The notes beneath the pieces were generated by a model. That model did not search any database. It saw only the letters and a program-made list of their open reading frames with translations, and had not been told where the DNA came from. Below are positions 48,089 to 58,467 of a stretch of 64,000 bases of DNA, piece after piece (position 1 is the stretch's first letter; the number at the start of each line of letters is the position of its first letter). The position numbers and the translations under genes are program-made. Source of the DNA: Pogostemon cablin (taxonomy: Eukaryota; Streptophyta; Magnoliopsida; Lamiales; Lamiaceae); the NCBI GenBank assembly GCA_023678885.1, contig CM042955.1:35434088-35498087 (forward strand), written 5' to 3'.

Positions 48089-49523
48089 GTGAGACCTGGT
48101 GATTAAATAATATGAGATTCTTTGTTGATGATCTTGGAATAAAACATAGAGGTTAACTTATATGAGAAGTGAGTTTAGATAGTGGATTTAAGTAACTAAA
48201 ACAGGAAGAGAAACTATCCTCTTTCTATTAATTCAATTTAAGATAATATAGGGGCGATAGTCATCTCATGTATTGGAATGCACTCCTCAATTTCATCCTA
48301 ATAAAATTTGTATTTCACTCACTCATTTTTATTGGTAAAATTCAATTAGAAAACTGAGGTGCCCCTCAGTTTGATTGTTGTATTGTGTTGAACAATTTGA
48401 AAGAGACTTTCTTATTTTTATGTAGCATTAAAGGTGAATTTTGTTTCTTTTAGTCAAGTTCAAAAAGTTGTGCATAAAACTACAAACTATTGTAAATAAA
48501 TCGTACTCTTGGCAAAAAACAGTTTTAAACAGGAAGAGGATGGGTGAAAAAGAAGAATCTTATGTGACCAACTTGTAATATAATGGAAAAAATTATTTAT
48601 CAAATTTAATTGAAATACTAACCTATCGAAGTATATGTAGGAAATCCGGGCTAACACCTCATGAAATGAGGTGCTCCAAATCTAGTATATATTAAAAAAT
48701 TTAAATTAGTCATGAATTTATATTATTATTTATTTATTTCGTCATGTATCACATAATTTTTAATATTTTTTTTAATTATAGTAATATATATACTTAATTT
48801 AATTATGTTACAATTATTTAAATAATTTTAAGATTTATATATTTAAATTAAAACGTATATGTAGTTTATTTAATTATAAATAAATTTTTATTAATTATTA
48901 TTATTATAGTATAATATGGAATAAAAATATATGTACCTATTTTATCATATTATGAATGTTATATATTTTTATATAAATTAATTACATTTAAAATATATTA
49001 CAATAAATTTTATAAATATAAAAGTATTAGTAATTAAAAACAGAGTTATTATGACTAATGTATTAATAGTGTCATATTATGACATTTATTAAATAATGTA
49101 TTAATAGATATATAATAGTGTAGTATTAAGTGTTTAATAACTTCGTATATTAATAGAATAGTTATAATGATATTTCAAAAAAAATGTATTAAAATTAGTG
49201 TAGTGATTGACCTTTTTCTAGTAGTGGTAGTTATATTAGAGGGAAGTGGTGGGTCATATTGTATACTTTTTTACTAAATAGGGAAAATAGATACATTTGA
49301 AGCGGACGCCAAAATAGTAAAATGGATACCTTAGAAGCGGACGGAGGGAGTATTACTTTTCATTTATACTATAAATTGTTTATGAAATAGCATTATTACT
49401 TTTGAGTACCACTTTTTACCCGTCTCACATAAGTAAGACGGTCTCATACAAGTCTTTGCCTAATTAAAATAAACACACTTAATAAGTGTATAAATTTATT
49501 TTGTAATTACACCTTAATAATTA

Positions 49524-49726
49524 CTCCCTCCGTCCCAGGCAAACGTCCCTATTTACTTTTTGCAAGTAAAATAAAAAGTATTATTATTTTATGTGTAGTG
49601 GGTAGTTGTATTAGTAGTGAGTGATGAGCCATATGTGGGGGTCTTTTACTAAAAGGAAAAAATGAGGACCTTTGAATGAGACATCCAATATAGTCAAATG
49701 GAGACCTTTTGGTGAAATAGATGGAG
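49524..49726. repeat. CTCCCTCC-family MITE
   Basis: Starts CTCCCTCCGTCCCAGGC and ends GAAATAGATGGAG. The interior TGTGTAGTGGGTAGTTGTAT is the family block. The right terminus is worn. Confidence 0.7.
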
Positions 49727-49741
49727 TATAAAATAATGAAA

Positions 49742-49847
<106 letters not shown>

Positions 49848-49874
49848 TAATACCTTACATTAATATATATTATT

Positions 49875-50066
49875 AGGGTAGGTCTTTAGTGAGACAATTT
49901 TACACTTTTGAAAATAGTTATCACTTTCGTTATAAAATATTATCACTTTTCATTTATATTATAAATTGTTCATGAAATAACATTATCACTTTTCAGTATA
50001 AAAGTTATCAATTTCTGACCTTCTCACGTAAACCTTACGTGAGGCGGTCTCACATAAGTCTTTGCT
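49875..50066 (+). repeat. GGTCTCAC-family MITE, copy 4
   Basis: Starts AGGGTAGGTCTTTAGTGAGA and ends GGTCTCACATAAGTCTTTGC, with TATCACTTT words inside. Same direction as the copy at 3770-3980. Confidence 0.65.
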
Positions 50067-50113
50067 ATATTATTATTATATTTATATTTTGTAATTTGGT
50101 TGATATAATTTTA

Positions 50114-50355
50114 AGGGCAAGTCTTGTGCGAGACCATCTTATGTGAGACCATTTTACGCCTTTTAAAATAGTTGTTACTTTTGCTATAAAACGTTATCAC
50201 TTTCGCTATAAAATGTTATTACTTTTCATTTATACTATAAATTATTCATGAAATAGCATTATCACTTTTCATTGATTAAATATCACTTTTTATTATAAAA
50301 GTTAGCACATTTCGTCCGTCTCACATACGTACGATCTCACACAAGTCCTTACCTA
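50114..50355 (+). repeat. GGTCTCAC-family MITE, copy 5
   Basis: Starts GGCAAGTCTTGTGCGAGACC and ends GATCTCACACAAGTCCTTAC. It is the best local guide to the undisturbed order of the copy split at 26988/49351. Confidence 0.65.
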
Positions 50356-50505
50356 ATTTTAATATGGGTGTAACTTGGATATGATCACTCCACCAAAGGA
50401 ATTGGTCAAACTTGTGGTCTCCATAATTCTTAATTAATTTTTCCTCCTTCATTAACGTTGTTTTTATTTTTTATTTTTACATTTATTATAATTAAATGAC
50501 TATTA

Positions 50506-50909
50506 TACCCTAAACCCTATGAGTAAAATATACCCTAAATCACAAGGGTGAAATTCCAATTATATCCTAAACTTTGAATTCTAGGGGTAAAATATACCCT
50601 AAACCACAAGGGTGAAATTACAATTATATCCTAAACTTTGAATTCTAGGGGTAAAATATACCCTAAACCACAAGGGTGAAATTATAATTATACTCTAAAT
50701 CCTATGGGTGAAATTACAATTATACCCTAAACCCTAAATCCTATGGATGAAATATATCATAAACCATAAGAGTGAAATTATAATTACACCCTAAACTCTA
50801 GAGGTGAAATATACCCTAAACCACAAGGATGAAATAATACTGTGAACCCTAGGAGTAAATATACCCTAACTACAATGGTGAGATTATAATTATACACTAA
50901 ACCCTAAAC
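50506..50909. repeat. Telomere-like tandem repeat, ~60-65-bp unit
   Basis: About six units of the form TACCCTAAACCACAAGGGTG, then AAATTACAATTATATCCTAAAC, then TTTGAATTCTAGGGGTAAAA, getting less regular to the right. Each unit carries one or two ACCCTAAA words like the plant telomere repeat (CCCTAAA). It is not a run of pure telomere repeats, so it is an interstitial satellite-like array. Confidence 0.7.
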
Positions 50910-51085
50910 TGTCACGCATCCCAATTTATTTATATGTAAAAATAATTAAATTTATAAGTAATTTTTTTAAAACTAAGATAAAACAATCGCATTCAAATTC
51001 ATGATAATTATAAAGAAGAGTTTAATTAAATCATAATTAGAATTTAAACAAAAATCTTAGAAATTAAGCAGCGAAAGTTTTTCGA
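50910..51085. mobile_element. Start of a Ty3/gypsy-type LTR, interrupted
   Basis: Begins TGTCACGCATCCCAATTT, the usual start of such LTRs, and has AAATTAAGCAGCGAAAG at its end. It stops where the Athila LTR begins at about 51086. The remainder should lie to the right of the window. Confidence 0.5.
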
Positions 51086-52235
51086 TGCTTTGTGTGTAGT
51101 TGATTAGCCATAACTTGTAGTCGGGTTGACCAATTCAAGAATTTATCGAACCACAGGGAGGTCGATGCTAGCACTTAAGCGATATCACGTTTATCACGAT
51201 TTTATAGAGACGAATCATAGATGGATTGTTTGGGTAACAAGTAATTAAATGAAAGTAGACAAACAATAATCCAATGACAAGATAAAAATGATGAATGAGT
51301 GGTTTTCCAAATTAAGCAGAAGTGAGATTAACAACACTAATGAAGTGGTAACTTATGGATTCATGCATTAAACTCATATGTATCAAGGGTTAAGACTAAG
51401 GGCCAACACTTATACCACCTAAACTTCCTCTCGAAATGAATAGGATGTAGATCATTTGCACAATCTCAAAATAGCTCAAAGGTTGGTTCTAAATTAAACT
51501 ATTCCAACTAGGTACTAAGTTCAATTATAGAATCCCTTCATATAATCAATTGACTTCTCAATCTAACTAATCACATGTTCCATCAAAGGGTTCTAAATAA
51601 TAAAGGACTTCTCAATCACTTTACCATCTATAATGCACATGAGGTGTTTGATGAAATGATTCACTTGACTATCCTAAGCACATCATTGATTTCTCAATCT
51701 AATCATATAATTAGAACAATCAAACACACAAAACATCATAGATCTCAAGATATATAAGCACCAATGATAGAAAATCAAATATCCCCATCAACATATGAAT
51801 TTAATTACATAGATCCACAAATTAACCAACAACCTTCATGTTGCTAATCTCACAAGGGAGATTAGCCTACAATCTTCATAAGATCCATAACATAGACATT
51901 ATAATTCTTACAAATCATGATAAACTAAAGGATTAACACAAAATTGGAATGAAAACTCCCTTGAAAATGGATCCAATTGAATCTCCCTTCTTCCTTTGGT
52001 GATCACCCAAGCTTCCTTGCTTCTTCACTTGATTTGGATGGAGGAAATTATGGAGAGATGATGTAGATCTCAAAATGGATGAATGGGATGGAGGATATGG
52101 TGTGAAATCAAAGGAATGGTGTGTGAGGTGTGTGTGAACAGTAGAATTTCGGATCCCCCCTTTAAAATGTTGAATGGATTGGTATTTATACCCCATGGAG
52201 ACCTTCTAGAAGAATTGTAAAAAATATCCTGTTCT

Positions 52236-52556
52236 GGTGCCGACACGAGTCGTGCTACGTAGCAAGGGTCGTGTCGTGTCAGGGCATGCGGCACACGAGT
52301 CGTTCTGCGTCGCACGGCCAAAGGGTGGCCGTGTTGAATGCCTAGACGTCGCCGCACGGCCTCCGCTTACAGGCCCGTGTCTTGTACACGGGTCGTGCTC
52401 CGCAACACGGGTCGTGCGCCACAACACGGCCAAGTGGTGGTCGTGTTGGATAAATAGATGCCGCCGCACGACAATTCTGGACAGGCCCGTGTCTGGCACA
52501 CGGGCCGTTTTGCTGCAGCACGAGCCGTGTTGACAGCACGGCCAGCCGTGTTCTTG
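52236..52556. repeat. GC-rich 'ACACGG/CCGTGT' array in LTR 1
   Basis: About 2-3 units of ~112 bp, each with TAGATG-CCGCCGCACG-like text, ACAGGCCCGTGT and several ACACGGGTCGTG words. Palindromic cores such as ACACGGGCCGT occur. Overlapping frames on both strands are by-products of the GC-rich repeats. Confidence 0.75.
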
Positions 52557-52757
52557 CACCTTTGTTTCTTCTTCTTTGTTTGATCTTCCTTCTTCATTTT
52601 TACTCCATTTTCACCTGTTATATGTATGTTTAAGATCATTCTCACACATTCCTATGAAAATACATAACACCACCAAAATACACGAAAATACGGATAAAAC
52701 AATACGCAAAATACACTAAAAAAGGCACTAAAATCTAGGTGAAAATAACGACAATCA

Positions 52758-54246
52758 CACCCCCAAACTTGAAGTATTGTTCGTCCCCGAACAATGAAAA
52801 TGATAGACTGAGGGAGAAGCTTTCACCTAGTAAAAAGACTAAACGAATACAAGTAAGAACACATCATTAGCAACAAGAATTTCAAATCATGCTAAGCTAA
52901 CCTACAACATTAGATTCATGATAAGAGAAATTAACAAGTTCAATCAAAAGAGAATATAGAGCAATATAGTCCTTTTAGTCTAAGCCTCACATAAGTTTAT
53001 CAATTTCCCTCGACACTCTTTAAATAAGGTAAATCAACACTCATCAATCAATTGGCTCGACTCACCATACACTTGCTCGTAGACTCTATTCACAAACCAC
53101 CAAAAATTTAATCAATGATCAAAAAGGTCTTTAATTAAGGATGTAATGATAGGCTCTTTGGTAGGGTAGGAAGATATAGGTAAAAGTGACTAAATGAGTG
53201 TAAGTAATCGAAGAGGTAGCTACTTTCTTCCATCCCTTCACATTCTTTTTCTTCCTTTCTTTTCTTTATTGATCATAAGCACTAATCATCACTTTCTTGG
53301 ATTTTTGAGCTTCTTATAGATTCATGCCTCTTTTCTTTGACTCTTAAGTACTTGAGCATATTATTGTTGCTTGCTCATTTTCTTGTTTTGAAATTGCATG
53401 TCCATTCTTTCTTATGCTCTTTTCATCATTTTTCTTACTTATTTACCATTTCCTCTTTCTCTTTTGTTATCTCATCACACCTTTCTAGCCACCATCTTCT
53501 TTATTACTCACACTAAAGGTATATATCTTAGGCTCATGTGGGTAATTAAAGCTTGTAATGTGCTATCTTCACAATAAATAGGCTTATAGGCTCAAAGTGG
53601 TTTACTAGGGATGATTTTTAAAGGTAAGGAAATATTTGGCAATGGCTATACATGACAAGGATGGCCTTAAATCATTTCATCGATCTCCATTAATCGGATT
53701 CATTCCTAAAGTCTTTGAGCAAGTATTTAGTTTATCAAAACTCAACCGATCCACTCATGAAAAGGTACCATGTATACATGGTCGAGCCTCAAATTCTCAC
53801 AAGTTTATGCTCGACTTAAAAGGACTTATTACAACTTATTCATTCTTTTAATTGAATTAGTTAAATAAAACATATCACAATTCGAAAGCGTAGAGTTCCT
53901 TAATCATAATTCGACCTCACTTATCACCATAATGCATCATCACTCATATTCAAAACGACTCACAACCTCCCAAACAAACCACCAAATCAAACCTAAACAC
54001 GAAAAAAACAAAGAAACAACAAAACGACAAAAGTAAAAACACAAAGACAACAATAAAAGAAAAGATACAAAGAAAATTCACCCCATCCATAGTCAATACA
54101 CAACAAAACTCATCTCAATCCTTAATTGAAAGAAAAGTACGAAATTAAACATCCCAAAACAAAACAATATGAAGTCTCAAATCCAACACAAATTAAATAA
54201 CTATAGAAGATGAACTAATGAAGTGTCGAACACCAAAAGTACTCCC
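52758..54246 (-). other. Polypurine tract and noncoding 3' module of Athila element 1
   Basis: AAGTTTGGGGGTG on the minus strand directly precedes the LTR. The following 1.4 kb shares TAATGATAGGCTCTTTGGTA, then GGTAGGAAG, then CTTGTAATGTGCTA, then GGCTTATAGGCTCAAA with element 2 (56344-57820). No gene seen. Confidence 0.6.
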
Positions 54247-54510
54247 TTAGTTATCCGGAGGCGGAGGGGGTTGATTATGCCATGATCCCCAAGGAGTATA
54301 AGCACGAGGTGTGGTAGGGAATTGGAAATTGAACATCCTTGTGATCATCTCTTCCATGTTGTTCGAGCGTGATCGTGTATTCTCTTCATAGTACTCCCTA
54401 CGACGCTGCCCTTCATGGATCTCCCTTATCATTGCACCCTGCCTCTGCTGCTCCTCTCGGAACTCTCTCATCTCATCTCCAAGCGCCTGCTGCGTCTGCC
54501 TGATCTCCAT
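54247..54510 (-). pseudogene. Coiled-coil, Arg/Glu/Gln-rich 3' ORF end of Athila element 1
   Basis: 87 codons reading MEIRQTQQALGDEMREFREE, then a highly charged helix (QRQGAMIREIHEGQRRREYY), ending PRAYTPWGSW and PPPPPDN before a stop. The frame stays open leftward of the Met (ANNEL) up to the border of element 2 at 54522, where the TAG comes from the inserted LTR. So this is the truncated C-terminal end of a longer protein. It may be the extra ORF that some Athila elements carry after integrase (inference). Element 2 lacks it. Confidence 0.45.
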
Positions 54511-55755
54511 GAGTTCGTTGTTTGCCTATTTTTATAGCACTCACGAGCAAGAATACTCGATCGTTGTAGTAGTATATCCCAAGAAAAATTATCAATCCAA
54601 TAAGGAGTTATTTTCGGACTAGCAAAATACGTGAGCTCATGTTCATTGTTGTTTTTGTAAAGATGATCGGGGGTTTTGAGATTGGATAACAACTAAAACA
54701 AGAAGCAAGTAAATAAGATAGCAAATAAGATAAATGACAAGTAAAGAAAATGGGTGCTTAAGTTCAAGTATGGAAAAACATGGGATTAGAAACATCCAAG
54801 CACACTCGATTCATATTATCATGCAAACGGAATTCAACTCAATTGATGTAGACTAAGGGTGATCACGATTGTATCCTAAGCTCCCTTTCGGGTTACAAAG
54901 GTTGTTGATCCATTTTGGACTCCCAAAAGCACTTAAGATCAAAGCCCAACATTAACCCCTTCCATCTAGGTACTAGTTAGACTAAACTCTCCCTTTTTGT
55001 GTACTAAGGCCAACGAATGGATTGGTTCCCCTCATTGAATTCAAATATCCTTTCGGTCAAACCCAAACTCAATGTCTATTCATGCCTTCCTAATACTATA
55101 GAGGGTCGTTTCCGTCTCACTCCAAGCAATACATACATGAAGATCATGATAGCATTTAATTACCACAAATAATCCATTGATCAACAATCCATTAAACCAA
55201 TAAACATTCATGAATAACAAACCATGCCATCACAACATCAAGACAATTAAACTCCATGAATAGAAATCAACATCAATTAAATCAAAAACCAATTTAATCC
55301 ACATGATAATATCAATCTAATATGCTCTTCATGTTCCTAATCCCACTAGAGGGATTAGCCTATCATAGTAAAAGTAACAAAACAATTAAATGATTCATTA
55401 CAATTACCCATAGTCTAAGATCTAAAGAAATACAAAATGAATGGATTCTTCCCTATCAATTTCTTGAAGAGAATCTTCTATTCTTCTTGATCTCCACCTC
55501 TAGCTCTTGATTCCTTGAGATCTCTCACACCCAATGGAAGGGATGAAGTTTTGATGGAGAATTAATGGAGATGATGAAGATGGATCAAAATGGATGAAGG
55601 TGGATGAAGATGATGGTGGGAAATGGAAGAAATGGTGTGTGAGGTGTGTGTAGATGATAGGATTTTCGGATTTTTTGCCAATTGTTGAATAAAGGGGTAT
55701 TTATACCCCTTTGGAGGCTTCTAGAAGGATCTGGAAATTTCTGCAGGAAAATACC

Positions 55756-56100
55756 CAACACGAGTCGTGCTCTGTAACACGGCCACGGGGTGGCCGTGTT
55801 GTGTCTTCTGATGCTGCCGCACGGCCTCGCCTTACAGGGCCGTGTTACGTAACACGGCTCGTGTGCTGCAACACGAGTCGTGTGTTGTAACACGGGCACA
55901 GGTGTGATCGTGTTGGCTCTTCTGATGTCGCCACACGGCCACCTTCTTACAGGGCCGTGTTGGTGACACGGCTCGTGCTCCCGACTCGACTCGTGCAACT
56001 GGACACGACCTGAAGTTGCCCGTGTTGAGTGACTAGATGTCGCCACACGGCCAACTCTTACAGGGCCGTGTTGGCTACACGGCTCGTGTGCTGGCTCCTG
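55756..56100. repeat. GC-rich 'ACACGG/CCGTGT' array in LTR 2
   Basis: Three units of ~112-115 bp starting near 55807, 55918 and 56034, each with GATG-CGCC-CACGGCC, then CTTACAGGGCCGTGTT and ACACGGCTCGTG words. It has the same place and build as the array in LTR 1, although the flanking LTR sequence has diverged more. Confidence 0.75.
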
Positions 56101-56343
56101 CATTTCTTCACTGTTTTGGCTCGTTCTCCCTCGTTTCAACTCCGAATTGAGATCCGCTTTTTCCTACATCTTCCTTATCATGTTTAACATCCAATAAAAA
56201 GTGAAAATCTTACGTTTAAGTTCATTCACACACATTTCAATAAAAACACCAAACACAACCAAATAACATATAAAATACGGATAAAATAATACGAAAATAC
56301 ATATAAAAAGACATTAAAATCTAGGTGAAAATAGCTCTAATCA

Positions 56344-58467
56344 ACCCCCAAACTTAAGGTGTTGCTCGTCCCCGAGCAACGAAAATGACAAATCAAAAGG
56401 AGAAATTTTCACCTAGAAAAAGACTAAACGAATATAAGCAATAACACATCGTTAGAAATAATAACAACAAACTATGCTAAGTCATCCTACAACATTAAAA
56501 TCATGACATGAGAAATTAACAAGATCAATCAAAAGAGAATAAAGTGTAATATAGTTCCTTTTAAGTCCAAGCCTCACAATGGATATTAATGTCTCTCAAC
56601 ACTCTTTTGAAATAGGGTAGATCACACTCATTAATCGATTGGCTCGACTCGCTATAAGCTTGCTCGCGGACTATATTCACAAACCACTAAAGTTTCAATT
56701 AATGATCAAAAAGGTCTTTAATTAGGATATAATGATAGGCTCTTTGGTATGGTAGGAAGTATATGGATAAGAGTGACTAATCATGTGTAAGTAATCAAAG
56801 AGATGGTCAATTTCCTCAACTTCTTCACTTTCTTTTCTTCCTTGCTTATCTTTACAATCTCAAGCACTATTCATTAATTTTCCTTGGATCGAGCTTCTTT
56901 TGATGCATGCTTCCTATCTTTGAATTTTGTTTACTTGAGCATTTTGATGTTGTTTTACTCTTTCTCTTGCTTTGAGGTTGCATGTGCATTCTTGTTTTGC
57001 TCTTTTCATCCTTTTTCTTGCTTGTTTACCATTCCCTTTTCTTCTTTTGCTAATCAATCAATCCTTTCTAGCTACCATCTTCTCAATCACCCACACAAAG
57101 GTATATATATGCTTGAATGGGTAATTAAGGCTTGTAATGTGCTAAATTCACAAGAAATAGGCTTATAGGCTCAAAATGGTTAACTAAGGATGATGTTCAT
57201 GGTAGGGGACATATATGGCAATGACTATAATAACAAGGATGACCTTAGATCATTTCACCAATCTCCACTAATCGGGCTCGTTCCTATAGTCCTTGAGCAA
57301 GTTCTAACTTATCAAACACAATCGATCCACTCATGAAGAAATACCATGTATGCATGGTTGAGGCTCAAATGCTCACAAGCTTGTGCTCGGACCTTAAGGA
57401 ACTTATTACACCACATTCATCTCAAAATTGAACAAGTTAAGTAAAACATGTCACAATTTGAAAGTTTAGAGATTCTTAATCATAATTTGTCATCACTTAT
57501 CACCACAACTTATCATCACTCACATTCAAAAATGACTCACGACATCCCTAAACAAACCACCAAACATCCCAAGATAAGAATGAAAATCACATAACATACA
57601 AATAAGGACTCAACAAACAAGACACAACAAAAACACAAAACATGCAAAAACACAAAATACCATCATCCATAAGAAACTTAAGCACACATTCATCCCAACC
57701 TTTATTGAAAAGGAAATCCTAATTTACGAAAGTAAACCTCCCACAAACATAACAAATGAAGTATCATGCTAGTCACAACAATCAAAATCAATTCATTTCA
57801 AGTAATAACATGATAAGGTGTAGAGTACTCCCTCAATAGGCATTTGGTAAGGAAAACGTTAGCTCCAAGCTCCATCTTGCTTCCAATACCTCTCATTCAT
57901 GCTCAAGCACTCAACAAACACCATTATTTCAACAATTTCATTATAAATATGGACTATCATGCACTTCAACACCACCAATCATGCCAAAATCAAACCAATA
58001 CTCATGAGAGAAAAATTTTAAAATTTACCCAAATTTTACAAGAATCATACATCATACTCAAATGGTGAGTCACACCACACACTCTTCCCCCAAACTTAAA
58101 TCGAAACAAGAGTTGAGACTTAAGTTTGCAAAAAGTGGTGAGACTTACCCTTGTAGTTTCCACTGATGATCTTCTTGTTGAGAAGTAACCGCATCCATAC
58201 GACTCAAGCTAAATCCACCACGCACTAGCACCCCCCAAACTTAACTCGAGACAAGAGTCACGAATTAAGTTTGCAACAAATGGTGGAACATGTCAACTTG
58301 AATCCATGAAGCATTTCTCTTTTCTTCAATATGCATTTTTCTCCATGAGCACAATCAATCTACAAGGCCAAAATACAAAACAACAAAAACAAAGCAATAA
58401 AGATAGTGATGGGGTGCCTCCCATCGAGCGCTAAGTTTAACGTCTTCAAGCTAGACGAATGTTTAGC
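56344..58467 (-). other. Polypurine tract and noncoding 3' module of Athila element 2
   Basis: TTAAGTTTGGGGGT on the minus strand directly precedes the LTR. The 2.1 kb up to the polyprotein stop holds no gene. It shares blocks with element 1 (AATGATAGGCTCTTTGGT, CTTGTAATGTGCTAAATTC). A second CCCCCAAACTT word occurs near 58090 and 58215, copies of the tract inside the module. Confidence 0.6.

Larger units (their letters stand above)
42756..49226. mobile_element. Non-autonomous CACTA (CMC/EnSpm) element with gene fragments
   Basis: The left end reads CATTACTAGAAAAAA and the inverted right end CACTACTAGAAAAAG, the CACTA superfamily terminus. An exact 3-bp duplication GTA flanks it (42753-42755, 49227-49229). 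Sub-terminal AT-rich zones on both sides repeat ATGTATTAATAG-like words, as expected of transposase-binding repeats. No TNP1/TNP2 transposase frame is present. The middle, about 43.4-48.1 kb, has exon-like patches including a NAC-domain piece, so it looks like a gene-capturing derivative. Confidence 0.85.
26989..49350. repeat. CTCCCTCC-family MITE in three pieces
   Basis: Pieces 26989-27041 (CTCCCTCCGTCCGGTTC start), 42739-42755 (TATGTGTAAAGTGGGTA) and 49230-49350 (ending GCGGACGGAGGGAG) together make one normal family member with TA on both sides. It is interrupted first by an Athila-like element (duplication ATTAT) and 17 bp on by a CACTA element (duplication GTA). Confidence 0.8.
26881..49460. 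repeat. GGTCTCAC-family MITE blown apart by nested insertions
   Basis: The left half (26881-26988, from GTAGGTCTTGCATGCGA to CTATTAAATATTA) and the right half (49351-49460, from TATTACTTTTCATTTATACT to ACAAGTCTTTGCC) join to the normal order of this family as seen at 50114-50355. Everything between is younger insertion. Confidence 0.8.
51086..54522 (-). mobile_element. Athila-type element 1: 3' LTR and 3' end of internal region, interrupted
   Basis: The LTR runs from about 51086 (left border tentative) to 52757, its minus-strand start TGATTGTCGTTATTTTCACC. A purine tract and noncoding 3' module follow, then a short coding end. At 54522 a second Athila element begins, so the rest of this one should lie beyond the window. 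The LTR has a GC-rich palindromic array at 52236-52556. Confidence 0.65.

Noticed and set aside
52206..52645. Several overlapping GC-rich open frames with Arg/Cys-rich text
   Set aside because: By-products of the ACACGG repeat array in the LTR; all frames are open because of GC content.
54468..54692. Minus-strand 74-codon frame overlapping the coiled-coil ORF
   Set aside because: Most of it lies inside the LTR of element 2 and it overlaps the better frame in another phase.
55585..56139. 184-codon minus-strand frame
   Set aside because: Same cause as in the first LTR: it is made of ~112-bp repeat units and continues into plain LTR sequence.
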